From positions 31,720 to 95,719 of the forward strand of contig UQAQ01000007.1 of NCBI GenBank assembly GCA_900539115.1: 64,000 bases of DNA, read 5' to 3'. Under the pieces are notes generated by a model. The model saw only the letters and a program-made list of their open reading frames with translations. It was not told where the DNA came from and searched no databases. Positions 8,902 to 17,833 of this stretch are shown one piece after another; positions within the stretch are counted from its first letter, which is position 1, and every line of letters begins with the position of its first letter. A program made the translations under genes and the position numbers. This stretch comes from an uncultured Roseburia sp. (GTDB lineage: Bacteria > Bacillota > Clostridia > Lachnospirales > Lachnospiraceae).

Positions 8902-8973
8902 TGGGCTATCGCCAAGGGGTAAGGCATAGGACTTTGACTCCTACATTCGCTGGTTCAAATCCAGCTAGCCCAG
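8902..8973 (+). tRNA. tRNA-Gln (anticodon TTG)
   Basis: Acceptor stem TGGGCTA/TAGCCCA, anticodon stem TAGGA/TCCTA with loop CTTTGAC. Last gene before the terminator. Confidence 0.95.
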
Positions 8974-8984
8974 TTTGAATTTTC

Positions 8985-9013
8985 AAAGACACGATAAACA
9001 TCGTGTCTTTTTT
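8985..9013 (+). terminator. Rho-independent terminator of the tRNA operon
   Basis: An 11-bp stem AAAGACACGAT/ATCGTGTCTTT with loop AAAC is followed by further T residues, 12 bp after tRNA-Gln. It ends close to the convergent GH25 stop and could serve both directions. Confidence 0.9.
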
Positions 9014-9023
9014 CTATTTCTAT

Positions 9024-9671
9024 CTAATTATCCTCTTCCGGACATTCCCGCGGGCGAAGCACGGTACTTCGGTCTGCCAGGATCTTCTCCGTGAAGTAAT
9101 CACGATCCACGGTTCCCTTAATTCCTCTGACGCGCCCTGCGTCCGTATACTGCCATCCGGCCCACTCACGCCAGTCATTGTTCATCTCCGGTCGTTTTAC
9201 GCCGTATTCGGCGATCCAGAGCGGATAAAATGCCAGCCGCTCGTCAAATACATTGGCTGCGTTGCCGGCATCACTGTAAACCGCCACCATTTTCTCGGTA
9301 AGCGTCTCTAATTCTCTTAAAAAGGCAAGCGACACCGCATTGATCTGCTCTCGGTCCAGATCTCCAAAGGATTCAAAATCCATGACCGGGCAAGCCTCGT
9401 AGTGCTTCTCCCGGATGACTCCGGCAAAATGTCTCGCCTGTTCCCGCCCCTCTTCGACCGTCCGCGCGGTCAGATAATGATAAAACCCAATCTTCAGTCC
9501 CGCGGTCTGTGCTTCACGGTAATTGCGCTCGAAATCGGGATCCACTTCCCGGTCTCCCTCGCTCGCCTTAATGTAGACGATACGTATACCGGCACGGCGC
9601 ACCTCGGAAAAATCAATCCTGCCTTCCCAATGACTGACATCGATTCCTTCTAATTTTCTTCGGCTCTGCAT
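9024..9671 (-). CDS. GH25 family lysozyme-like muramidase
   Basis: A 215-residue single-domain glycoside hydrolase family 25 protein, expected to cleave beta-1,4 bonds in peptidoglycan. The N-terminal GIDVSHWEG and the catalytic DFE (in CPVMDFESF) are intact. No signal peptide is visible, so it could be a phage-lysin relic or leave the cell by another route. An ATG at 9683 lacks a ribosome site, whereas GGAG stands 6 bp before ATG 9671, which is preferred. Confidence 0.85.
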   Translation of the reverse strand: MQSRRKLEGIDVSHWEGRIDFSEVRRAGIRIVYIKASEGDREVDPDFERNYREAQTAGLKIGFYHYLTARTVEEGREQARHFAGVIREKHYEACPVMDFESFGDLDREQINAVSLAFLRELETLTEKMVAVYSDAGNAANVFDERLAFYPLWIAEYGVKRPEMNNDWREWAGWQYTDAGRVRGIKGTVDRDYFTEKILADRSTVLRPRECPEEDN

Positions 9672-9732
9672 TTTTTTCTCCATTCGGGTAACATCTTAGT
9701 ATTATCCTATGATAGAAAATCCGATGCGTGCC

Positions 9733-10800
9733 TTACTGCTGTAAAATCGCTTTTACTTCCTTTAAGAAGCATTCCATCTGTTCATCGGTACCAATCGTAA
9801 TGCGCAGATAATCGCAGATACGCGGTTTATTGAAATAGCGCACGAAAATGCCCTTTTCGCGAAGTTTTTCAAAGATTTCTTTTGCCGGAACATCCTTGTG
9901 TCCCGCAAAAAGGAAATTGGTACAGGATTCTTTGACATCAAATCCAAGTTTTTCCAATTCTTCTTTTGTCTTTGCGCGGGTGTTCATAACTTTCTTAATA
10001 TTTTCCCGGAAATACTCCTCATCTTCCAAAGAAGCGGCTCCGATCAAAATCGACTCGGTATTCATCGTATAGGAATTGATGGACTCCTTCACATCCTTCA
10101 TTGCCTGGATCAACGCCGGATTTCCCATCGCATAACCGATACGCATACCGGCCATGGAACGTGATTTGGAATACGTACGAACGACAAGAAGGTTGTCGTA
10201 TTTGTCAATTAATGGCAATACGCTTTCGCCGCCAAAATCCACATAAGCTTCATCAATGATGACAACCACTTCCGGATTGGCTGCGATGATCTCCTCCACC
10301 CGGGAAGTTTCCAACGCGATCGATGTCGGCGCATTGGGATTGGCGATCACGACCCCACCATTTTTCTTTTTATAATCATTCGCATTTATTGTAAAATCTT
10401 CCTGCAATGGCGGGCATTCATACGGAATGCGGTATACTTCCGCCCAGACCGGATAAAACGAATAGGTGATATCCGGGAAAAGGATTGGCGTATCCGAATT
10501 GAAAAAGGTTAAAAAGGCAAGTGCCAGCACATCGTCAGAACCCACACCGGTAAATACCTGATCTGCTCCGATTCCGTGGTATTTTGCCAATGCTTCGGTC
10601 AAAACGGAAGCCGAAGGATCCGGGTACAGGGAAAATCCGGACACATTTACTTTTCCATGCTCGTCAAATACTTTCGGCGACGGCGGATACGGATTTTCGT
10701 TGGTATTTAATTTAATGATATTGGTCTGTTTTGGCTGTTCTCCCGGCACATACGGGGTCACTTTGCGGACATTTTTTGCCCATTTCATCTCATTACTCAT
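9733..10800 (-). CDS. hisC: Histidinol-phosphate aminotransferase (HisC-like)
   Basis: A 355-residue class I/II PLP aminotransferase. It has the NTNENPYPPSP substrate segment, ANPNAPT, IDEAYVDF and the PLP lysine in TYSKSRSMAGMRIGYA, the HisC pattern. ATGs exist at 10812, 10803 and 10800; GGAGG lies 5 bp before the ATG at 10800, which is chosen. It follows another aminotransferase gene whose stop adjoins it, and no other his genes are seen. Use on phenylalanine or tyrosine precursors is possible, as for some HisC proteins. Confidence 0.85.
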   Translation of the reverse strand: MSNEMKWAKNVRKVTPYVPGEQPKQTNIIKLNTNENPYPPSPKVFDEHGKVNVSGFSLYPDPSASVLTEALAKYHGIGADQVFTGVGSDDVLALAFLTFFNSDTPILFPDITYSFYPVWAEVYRIPYECPPLQEDFTINANDYKKKNGGVVIANPNAPTSIALETSRVEEIIAANPEVVVIIDEAYVDFGGESVLPLIDKYDNLLVVRTYSKSRSMAGMRIGYAMGNPALIQAMKDVKESINSYTMNTESILIGAASLEDEEYFRENIKKVMNTRAKTKEELEKLGFDVKESCTNFLFAGHKDVPAKEIFEKLREKGIFVRYFNKPRICDYLRITIGTDEQMECFLKEVKAILQQ

Positions 10801-10812
10801 CATAGCCTCCAT

Positions 10813-11997
10813 TTATTTATAACTTTCTGCCAGTCGTTCAAATGCCGGCAGCGATCTCTCGATCATATCATAGTCTACACAATACGCGATACGCACGTAA
10901 CCCGGGCACGCAAAAGAGCTTCCCGGCACCAAGAGAAGATGCTCTTCTTTGGCTCTCGCCACAAATGCTTTGTCATCGTCTTCCAGCGTCTTTACAAACA
11001 GATAAAAGGCACCATCCGGGCTCGCACACTCAAATCCAAATTTGCGAAGGCTGTCTACGAGAAGTCTGCGGTTTTTGTCATAAATTTCCACATCCACTTT
11101 GGCATCCAGACATCGTGCGATCGTCAGCTGCTGAAGTGACGGTGCATTGACAAAGCCGAGGATACGTGTCGCCACATTGGCGGCTCCGATCACGTCTTCC
11201 GCATCTGCCATTTCATCCGGCAGCACGAGATAGCCGATACGCTCTCCCGGTAAAGATAATGACTTGCTGTAAGAATATCCAACAATCGTATTGGCATAAT
11301 ATTTTGTCACATATGGGACCTCCACACCGCCATAAACGAGTTCTCGGTAAGGCTCGTCGGAAATCAGGTAAATGTCTGTACCAAATTCGGTCTGCTTGTC
11401 CTCCAGCACTTTTGCCAAATCCTGCAGCACTTTTTCAGAATATACTACACCTGTAGGATTGTTTGGCGTATTGATAATGACAGCTTTGGTCTTTGCTGTT
11501 ATTTTTTTCTCCAATTCATCTAATTTCGGCATAAACGTCGCGGTGTCCGGAGAGATCACAACGACCTTTCCGCCGTAATTTGCCACATAATTATTGTATT
11601 CTCCAAAATACGGAGCAAACACGATTACTTCATCGCTCGGATTTAACAAGGTTTTCAATGCGACATTGAGCCCTCCGGCGGCTCCCACGGTCATGACAAT
11701 ATTGCCCTCATGAAAATGGGTATCAAATTGTGTATTCAGATGGTTTGCGATGGCAGCACGAACTTCCTCATAACCGGAATTACTCATATATCCATGAACA
11801 TATCCCGGCTGCTCATTTTCCAGCACATCGATCATCGCCCGCTTCACTTCTGCCGGCGGCTCCACACTCGGATTTCCCAAGCTGAAATCATATACATTTT
11901 CTGCTCCGTATTTTTTCGCCATAATCTTTCCTTCTTCAAACATGGCGCGGATCACAGAACTTCCTTTTACCAATTGCTGCATCTGTTCTGATATCAT
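10813..11997 (-). CDS. PLP-dependent aminotransferase, class I (AspC-like)
   Basis: A 394-residue cytoplasmic aminotransferase. Visible features are the N-terminal FSLGNPSVEPP, the INTPNNPTG loop, the DEPYRELVY segment and PLP lysine in SYSKSLSLPGERIGY. Family members make aspartate or transfer amino groups in other amino-acid routes. AAGGAAGG precedes the ATG. It lies between a chemoreceptor gene 29 bp upstream and hisC, probably one transcript. Substrate not resolvable. Confidence 0.88.
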   Translation of the reverse strand: MISEQMQQLVKGSSVIRAMFEEGKIMAKKYGAENVYDFSLGNPSVEPPAEVKRAMIDVLENEQPGYVHGYMSNSGYEEVRAAIANHLNTQFDTHFHEGNIVMTVGAAGGLNVALKTLLNPSDEVIVFAPYFGEYNNYVANYGGKVVVISPDTATFMPKLDELEKKITAKTKAVIINTPNNPTGVVYSEKVLQDLAKVLEDKQTEFGTDIYLISDEPYRELVYGGVEVPYVTKYYANTIVGYSYSKSLSLPGERIGYLVLPDEMADAEDVIGAANVATRILGFVNAPSLQQLTIARCLDAKVDVEIYDKNRRLLVDSLRKFGFECASPDGAFYLFVKTLEDDDKAFVARAKEEHLLLVPGSSFACPGYVRIAYCVDYDMIERSLPAFERLAESYK

Positions 11998-12026
11998 GAT
12001 GTCCTTCCTTTCCCATGGCTGTTCTT

Positions 12027-14114
12027 TTATGCCATCGCATTGTTCACATACTGCATGATCTCATAATTATCTTCCGGCATCTGGCAGCCGACGATATATG
12101 TTCCTTCGTTGTCGGAACAACGCAATATGCGACCTTCCTGCTGCCTCTGATCTTTCAGTTCAAAGTCAGGTATCGTAATCGTGACCTCTTTTCCTTTTGC
12201 CTCAGCAAAAAACGAATTTTTCGAGGAAAAAGCGAATCCATTCGCACTGATATTTTCCATACATCCATCAAATGTTTCGCCGGATTCTTTATCCAAAATC
12301 TGACATTTCAGCGTCATATCGAGCCGTGGATATTTACGACGGTTATAAATCTTTGGACGCGATGCAAAAAAGACTTTATAATGTTCTGACGGCTTGGTAA
12401 TCTTTACATTATCCCAGCAATACAAAATATTACCAACGGTAATCTGCATCTCGCCGTCCATTTCCTTTTTATTTGACATTGGAAGCAATTGGCTGCAAGT
12501 TACCAGCAAACCGTCTTCGTGGCTCTCCACAAGCTCACCGTGATATTCTTCCGGCTCACCCTCTTCCGGATGAGAGATGAGCATTACTTTCATACCCTTT
12601 TTCAAATCTTCCACGCCCATAAATCCACCGATTCCAAGTTCTGTCATCAGGTTTTCGACAACATGCTCGATACTGTCGATATTCAATGCCGTCTCTGCGT
12701 ATTTGCTGAGCATAGTCTTCGTCGTCTCATCGGAATGACTGATGCGATGCGTCATTGTCTCCACTACGTTGGAAACCTGTTCCATATTTTCCACAAGATG
12801 TGTATTGGATTTTTCTACTTCTTTCATCGCAGAGTCGATTACTTCGATGTTTCTTCCTAATTGTCCGGAATCCGCTGTAATCTTTTCCACACTCTGATTG
12901 GTCTGATTTACCTTGTCAAACGAAAGCTGAATCAGTTCCAATGTCTTCTGGATTGCTTCTGTCATATGTGCAGATGTTTTTTCCAAATGTTCAAGTGCTT
13001 CCTGAATCTGTCCGGAAGATGCCTGTGTCTCTGTGCTGAGTACACGTATCTGCTCTGCCACGACTGCAAAACCTCTTCCACTCTCGCCGGCTCTTGCCGC
13101 CTCAATCGAAGCATTAAGTGCAAGCAGGTTCGTTTGATTGGAAATCCGCTCAATCGTTCCGGTTTCCTCTTTTACCATCTCAAACTGCGAAGTAAAATCA
13201 TGCAATACTTTTTCTACTTCCGTAGAAAGTTCTGACATATGCTGCGTCGTTGTAATTACATTTTCGAGATCTTCCTGACTAGCATTTGCATGCCCCACGG
13301 ATTCGTGAACCAGCTCTACCATCTCACCGATCAGCCCTGCCACATTCTGCACCTGTGTATTGATCGTCTCTGTCATATTTTGGGAGGACTGTGTTCTTTC
13401 CTGCAAGGTACGATTGTTGTCCGTCAATTCATTCATTCCCATAACAACCATATCTGCACCGTGTTTATTTTCGGCTGCAAGTTCACGCACGACAGCCACA
13501 CCATCTACGATCGTATTGCTCGCCGTCTTTACTTTATCAACGGTCGTAACAACGCGCTTCAGATCGGATTTTACACTGTCAAGCATCGCACCGTCGGATT
13601 CATTTAAATGGCGGATAGACATGACGTAACAAATGTAACACAGGATAATACAGGCAAGCTGCAAAGTATATTCTTTGAAATCATTCTCCGAATTGATGCC
13701 ATTATTATATTTTATGACGGCACTTACAATGATAATGATCGTATTGACGACGCCGCATTGTATCATAAATGTCCGGTTTTTATATAGGACAAGCAAACTG
13801 GTAACCGGCAGTATGTACGTAAATGCGATATGGGACGGTGTCGTACAGATTACAAAGGTATAGAAAATCCCATATCCGATCGCAATTTCATATTTATAAT
13901 AATCTGTCGCCATTCCCTTCACTTTCAAAAGAATCTGTCCTGCAAAGAACGGAATCCAGCAAAGCAGTACAAAAGTCAGAAAATACGGACCGCTGCGAAT
14001 TCCTTTTGAGGTATCCGAACCATAGTTCGCTGTCAATAACAAGGCAAAAATAAGCCAGATCTTTCTCGCCCGCTGATTTGCTTTTGCTTTAAATATATTC
14101 TCGTCGTAGTTCAT
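12027..14114 (-). CDS. Chemoreceptor-like signalling protein fused to YcgR/PilZ domains
   Basis: A 695-residue protein. About six hydrophobic helices occupy residues 15-170, with no extracellular ligand domain. Residues about 190-510 are a methyl-accepting signalling region with the hairpin tip [21 protein letters not shown]. Residues about 520-590 resemble the YcgR N-terminal beta barrel, and 590-695 form a PilZ domain with RRKYPR and NISANG, the c-di-GMP binding motifs. The order suggests a membrane receptor whose output to CheA depends on c-di-GMP or the reverse. TTGGAGG precedes the ATG. Function is inferred from domains; the fusion looks rare. Confidence 0.85.
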   Translation of the reverse strand: MNYDENIFKAKANQRARKIWLIFALLLTANYGSDTSKGIRSGPYFLTFVLLCWIPFFAGQILLKVKGMATDYYKYEIAIGYGIFYTFVICTTPSHIAFTYILPVTSLLVLYKNRTFMIQCGVVNTIIIIVSAVIKYNNGINSENDFKEYTLQLACIILCYICYVMSIRHLNESDGAMLDSVKSDLKRVVTTVDKVKTASNTIVDGVAVVRELAAENKHGADMVVMGMNELTDNNRTLQERTQSSQNMTETINTQVQNVAGLIGEMVELVHESVGHANASQEDLENVITTTQHMSELSTEVEKVLHDFTSQFEMVKEETGTIERISNQTNLLALNASIEAARAGESGRGFAVVAEQIRVLSTETQASSGQIQEALEHLEKTSAHMTEAIQKTLELIQLSFDKVNQTNQSVEKITADSGQLGRNIEVIDSAMKEVEKSNTHLVENMEQVSNVVETMTHRISHSDETTKTMLSKYAETALNIDSIEHVVENLMTELGIGGFMGVEDLKKGMKVMLISHPEEGEPEEYHGELVESHEDGLLVTCSQLLPMSNKKEMDGEMQITVGNILYCWDNVKITKPSEHYKVFFASRPKIYNRRKYPRLDMTLKCQILDKESGETFDGCMENISANGFAFSSKNSFFAEAKGKEVTITIPDFELKDQRQQEGRILRCSDNEGTYIVGCQMPEDNYEIMQYVNNAMA

Positions 14115-14144
14115 CTGTCATCCTCCAATCATTTATTTTCACAT

Positions 14145-14163
14145 AACTATTCAAGATTGTTAC
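14145..14163. repeat. Possible relic of a MITE-like end
   Basis: TAACTATTCAAGA matches the terminal repeat of the 195-bp element, and GTTAC follows 2 bp later. The GTTAC contains, on the minus strand, the TAA stop of the esterase gene. Too short to be certain. Confidence 0.35.
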
Positions 14164-15062
14164 GTTTTCTCAAAGAACCGCACCATTTGGTTCATCGTCT
14201 CTCTGCTCTCTTTCAAATATGGGTCAAACACACTGAATGCGTGTGTGAGTTTTTTATCTTTTCGAAAATCTTTCAACTGGAACCGCATTCCATTTTCTTT
14301 CAAGGCTTTAGCAAACTGCAACGTGTAATGCTCCAGCATATCTTCTTTACTCGTCACCAGATAACACGGTAGCAGTGCTTTGATGATTTCCAGACAATCC
14401 GGCCTTTCGTAGCGTTTAAATGCTTTTCGCCGCTCCCCTTTCCCATAAAGATAATGCGGAAGAAAAAGTCCGATTTGATCAAATTTTGTCGTATAGAACA
14501 TTCCACTGATCAATCCCAATGCCCGCAGCGGCAAAGTAGTCGGCAACACTCTTGCCGCCTCGGCAAGCGCCCCACACTTCTGCATTGCAGCCACATAAGT
14601 AAGCAGGCAGGCTCCTCCACTATCCGCCACAGCATAAATCTTTTCTGCATCTCCCTGATACGTTTCAAGCAATGTCTGAACCTTGTCCATCGCACGGCTT
14701 ACTGCCTCAAACTGATCATAAATCATACAGTCCGGGATGAGTGGATATTCAACCGAAAACACCAAAAATCCAAGTTTTACCAATTCCGCACAATAATACC
14801 GGTTAAATTCTTTTGTTCCAATCACCATCCCACCGCCATGCACATTGACAATCACCGGCAGTTTCTCCTGCATCCGTTTCCTTGGCCGGTAAACATTCAG
14901 CCGGTGCTCTTTTTTTCCATCTTCTATGTAAGCAATGTCTGTAATCTCTTCTACTTCTTCAGAAAAGGTAAAACGTTCTTCCTGTTCTTTTTGCTGCTTC
15001 GCAAAATCCTCTCGCTGTTTATAAAATACATTTGTCAGAATGCCCAATTTGTCACGCTCCAT
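14160..15062 (-). CDS. Alpha/beta hydrolase, HSL/esterase type
   Basis: A 300-residue hydrolase of the hormone-sensitive lipase branch. The oxyanion-hole sequence NVHGGGMVIG and nucleophile segment AVADSGGACL (Ser in xSGG) are present, with a likely acid in SKEDML and His in LTHAF. No signal peptide. The frame is open to 15200; ATG 15062 sits directly after AAGGAGG but with very short spacing, while an ATG at 15107 has no ribosome site. The true start is uncertain. Substrate is unknown, likely a short acyl ester. Confidence 0.75.
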   Translation of the reverse strand: MERDKLGILTNVFYKQREDFAKQQKEQEERFTFSEEVEEITDIAYIEDGKKEHRLNVYRPRKRMQEKLPVIVNVHGGGMVIGTKEFNRYYCAELVKLGFLVFSVEYPLIPDCMIYDQFEAVSRAMDKVQTLLETYQGDAEKIYAVADSGGACLLTYVAAMQKCGALAEAARVLPTTLPLRALGLISGMFYTTKFDQIGLFLPHYLYGKGERRKAFKRYERPDCLEIIKALLPCYLVTSKEDMLEHYTLQFAKALKENGMRFQLKDFRKDKKLTHAFSVFDPYLKESRETMNQMVRFFEKT

Positions 15063-15158
15063 TCCTCCTTGTAATTTCTCTGTAAATCTCTTTCTAGCGT
15101 ACCACATTTTTTCGGTTTTGTAAATCGGAAATGCAATGTCGCTGTAGGGTTTTTGGAC

Positions 15159-15298
15159 GGCAGCTCCGGTTGTGATTTCCCTGCTCGGGACCGTTCGCAC
15201 TTAGAAGACACACGTAACGGTGCATGAGGGCAAAACACGCCCTCTATGCACCGACGGTATCTTAAATCCCTCATCGGGAAATCACAACCGGAGTTGCC
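15159..15298 (-). repeat. Structured repeat element, copy A
   Basis: Arms 15159-15181 and 15276-15298 are inverted repeats that pair at 22 of 23 positions plus one G-U. The 94-bp core between them, read on the minus strand, matches the core of copy B at 15988-16077 closely, including GAGGGATTTA and a hairpin built on GGTGCAT/ATGCACC with inner GAGGGC/GCCCTC. The arms share no sequence with the arms of copy B. Confidence 0.75.
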
Positions 15299-15379
15299 AC
15301 AAAAATACGAGAGAGAGGGGTAAGGCGGGGGGGATAACTGCCGGCTTTGTTGACGCTAGTCAACAACTTTATTGCCGGC

Positions 15380-15466
15380 GTCCTGCCGTCGTGGCGCAGC
15401 CGCGGGGGCATTTCCTTTCACCTCTGTAATGACTTGCTTTTCCTTATTTCCGCGGTGTCGGGGAAA
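15380..15466. repeat. Dispersed repeat fragment, first copy
   Basis: Partner of the fragment at 29985-30060. It lies directly left of the 63-bp tandem array. Confidence 0.55.
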
Positions 15467-15471
15467 CAAGC

Positions 15472-15912
15472 AACCTAATTTCGCTTTTTCCTCTCTTTTC
15501 GTTGCCTTTTCCCGCTTCACAAGCCAAGAAAGGCAACCTAATTTCCCTTTTTCCTCTTTTTTCGTTGCCTTTTCCCGCTTCACAAGCCAAGAAAGGCAAC
15601 CTAATTTCCCTTTTTCCTCTCTTTTCGTTGCCTTTTCCCGCTTCACAAGCCAAGAAAGGCAACCTAATTTCGCTTTTTCCTCTCTTTTCGTTGCCTTTTC
15701 CCGCTTCACAAGCCAAGAAAGGCAACCTAATTTCCCTTTTTCCTCTTTTTTCGTTGCCTTTTCCCGCTTCACAAGCCAAGAAAGGCAACCTAATTTCCCT
15801 TTTTCCTCTCTTTTCGTTGCCTTTTCCCGCTTCACAAGCCAAGAAAGGCAACCTAATTTCACTTTTTCCTCTCTTTTCGTTGCCTTTTCCCACTTCACAA
15901 GCCGAGAAAGGC
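15472..15912. repeat. Tandem array, seven units of 63 bp
   Basis: Units start at 15472, 15535, 15598, 15661, 15724, 15787 and 15850 with exact 63-bp spacing. Variants at two sites follow the order a-b-c-a-b-c-d, so a block of three units (189 bp) was itself duplicated. Because 63 is a multiple of three, long frames stay open on both strands, but none has a ribosome site or protein-like composition. Flanking DNA (15063-15158, 15299-15471, 15913-15968) holds no gene. Confidence 0.9.
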
Positions 15913-15968
15913 AACCGGTGTCGCTGCACAACCCGCCTCCCCCTCCGGGGTTCCCCCTTAATTCTATG

Positions 15969-16096
15969 GGGGACCATCGGTTTTCGTGAGGGATTTAGAA
16001 CGCCGCCGGTGCCTAGAGGGCGTATTTCGCCCTCTGGCACCGCTGCGTGCGTTCTCTAAGCGCGAGCGGATCCCGATACGAAAATCGATGGTCCCC
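15969..16096 (+). repeat. Structured repeat element, copy B
   Basis: Arms 15969-15987 and 16078-16096 are inverted repeats with 18 of 19 pairs. The 90-bp core matches copy A in inverted orientation; its hairpin GGTGCC/GGCACC replaces GGTGCAT/ATGCACC of copy A with pairing kept. The right arm ends exactly at the stop codon of the S8 protease gene, so it would form the 3' end of that transcript. Confidence 0.75.
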
Positions 16097-17746
16097 TCAC
16101 TCAAAGGTAATACTCGCATACGCATCGACAGTCCCGTATCCCCACTCCCGGCTCGGATACTCCTCGCCTCGTGGGGCGGCTCCGCGGATCAGGAGCTCTG
16201 GCACGATGTTTCCGTTGAGTTCGACGACATCGAATTGCTGCAAAAAGAGTGCGGCGATGCCGGTTGTGACAGCGGCAGCTACACTCGTTCCGGTCATTGT
16301 GCCGTATTGTTCGCGGGGATAAGGACCAAAGATTTCGACACCCGGCGCCGTCACATCCGGTTTGATGATGCCGTTTGGCGTGAAGCCCCGGCTTGCCTGT
16401 GCGTAAAAGGCATTGTTGACCGGATTGTAGGCAGAAATTGTAATGGCATTTCTGGCATTTCCGGGTTCGCAGATTGTCGTGTCCGGATTCGGGCGGGTAA
16501 ACACCGTTTCGCCTTCCAAAAATTGGGTGATTGGAAGCCACATATGGTATCTCGGATTGTCCTGTCTGGAGGTGACAATAATTTTCCACACGCCCGGCTT
16601 CGTGTCCTCAAAACGGAATAAGATCACTTGATCCCTCGTCTGCCCCTGCACGCGGCCGGTGCGGATTTCAAGATTTGTATTTTCGATGGGAAACCGCTTC
16701 TGGCGCTGCAAACCATCTTCCGCCCGGGTTAGTCCGAGCGAACTTCCACCCGGCGAAATCACATCAAACGACACACTTCCGGGAGTCTGCCACCACAACT
16801 CGCAGACAAAACCGAGGCTCGCTCTCTCGACGTCAATCTGAATTTCCTCTTCTTTTTTGGTGATTTCATAATGATGACCGGCGGAGCCTTCATTTCCAGC
16901 ACAAGCGACGATGCTTGCCCCCGCCATATTATTGATGTCAATGAGACGACAGAGCGGAGAAGCGCCGTCATGATTTCCGAGATTACTCCCCATGCCGACA
17001 CAGATTGTGACCGGCCGCCCCAGAGAATACGCCACTTGCAGAATATACATAATTCCCGCCATAATATCATTTTCCTGATAACAGGGAACTTTTGACGGCA
17101 CGCGGTAATATTCGCGGTAACTGTTTTTCGCCTCTTTGCATTTGACAACAATAATCTGAGAAAGTGGTGCAATGCCCGAAAATTCCTTACCTGGGATTTC
17201 GTTGCCTGCTGCCACGCCTGCCAAAAATGTTCCATGACCGATATCATCGCGCGTCGGCAGATAGGAAGATGGCTGTTCCCGTTTTAACGCCTCATTGATC
17301 TCCTGCTCCGAAAACACACGGCCATAATCAAACTGGGACGGGCCGCCCTCGCGGATCGTCTGATCCCAGATCGAATGAAGGCGCGTCGTTCCATCGGCAT
17401 TACGGAATGCCTCATGCGTAAAATCAATGCCCGTATCAACAAATCCCACGATCACACCCTGTCCGTAAAAATCCAAATACGGCTGCCTGCGAATCTGCAT
17501 CACGCCGGCAGCCTCCAATGCTTCATATCCCATAAGCCCATATACGTGCGGCACGGTGCCGTAGCCAAATTGATTGATCGTCTGACTGTCAATCCTGCTT
17601 TCCTCTCGGTATACAATCGTTCCACCGCCGCTGATCCGGCTGTAACACGTGGGCTGGTATCTCTCCACCAACGTCTCTTCTCGGATATATGAAGAGACAA
17701 TATAATCCAATACCTGTTCCGAGTAAATCGCTTCTGTACAAGTCAC
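16097..17746 (-). CDS. S8 family subtilisin-like peptidase (Csp-like)
   Basis: A 549-residue serine protease. The catalytic triad is visible as Asp in GFVDTGID, His in DIGHGTFLAG and Ser in GTSVAAAVTTG. A long insert between His and Ser (about residues 290-450) resembles the jelly-roll domain of clostridial CspA/B/C and related gut proteases. No signal peptide is seen. The frame is open to 17791, but GGGAGG stands 7 bp before a GTG at 17746, which is preferred. The role could be germination-type proprotein cleavage or general proteolysis; unproven. Confidence 0.85.
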   Translation of the reverse strand: MTCTEAIYSEQVLDYIVSSYIREETLVERYQPTCYSRISGGGTIVYREESRIDSQTINQFGYGTVPHVYGLMGYEALEAAGVMQIRRQPYLDFYGQGVIVGFVDTGIDFTHEAFRNADGTTRLHSIWDQTIREGGPSQFDYGRVFSEQEINEALKREQPSSYLPTRDDIGHGTFLAGVAAGNEIPGKEFSGIAPLSQIIVVKCKEAKNSYREYYRVPSKVPCYQENDIMAGIMYILQVAYSLGRPVTICVGMGSNLGNHDGASPLCRLIDINNMAGASIVACAGNEGSAGHHYEITKKEEEIQIDVERASLGFVCELWWQTPGSVSFDVISPGGSSLGLTRAEDGLQRQKRFPIENTNLEIRTGRVQGQTRDQVILFRFEDTKPGVWKIIVTSRQDNPRYHMWLPITQFLEGETVFTRPNPDTTICEPGNARNAITISAYNPVNNAFYAQASRGFTPNGIIKPDVTAPGVEIFGPYPREQYGTMTGTSVAAAVTTGIAALFLQQFDVVELNGNIVPELLIRGAAPRGEEYPSREWGYGTVDAYASITFE

Positions 17747-17833
17747 AAGTCTGCCTCCCGGCTTTTTTACCAAGTATATGCAGAAAATCAAAATTTTTTC
17801 ACAACATCTTCGTAGTTTTTTGTTATCTTCATT

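Noticed and set aside
15356..16059. Long frames with 21-residue repeats on both strands
   Set aside because: They result from a 63-bp tandem repeat that keeps several frames open; no ribosome site, biased composition.
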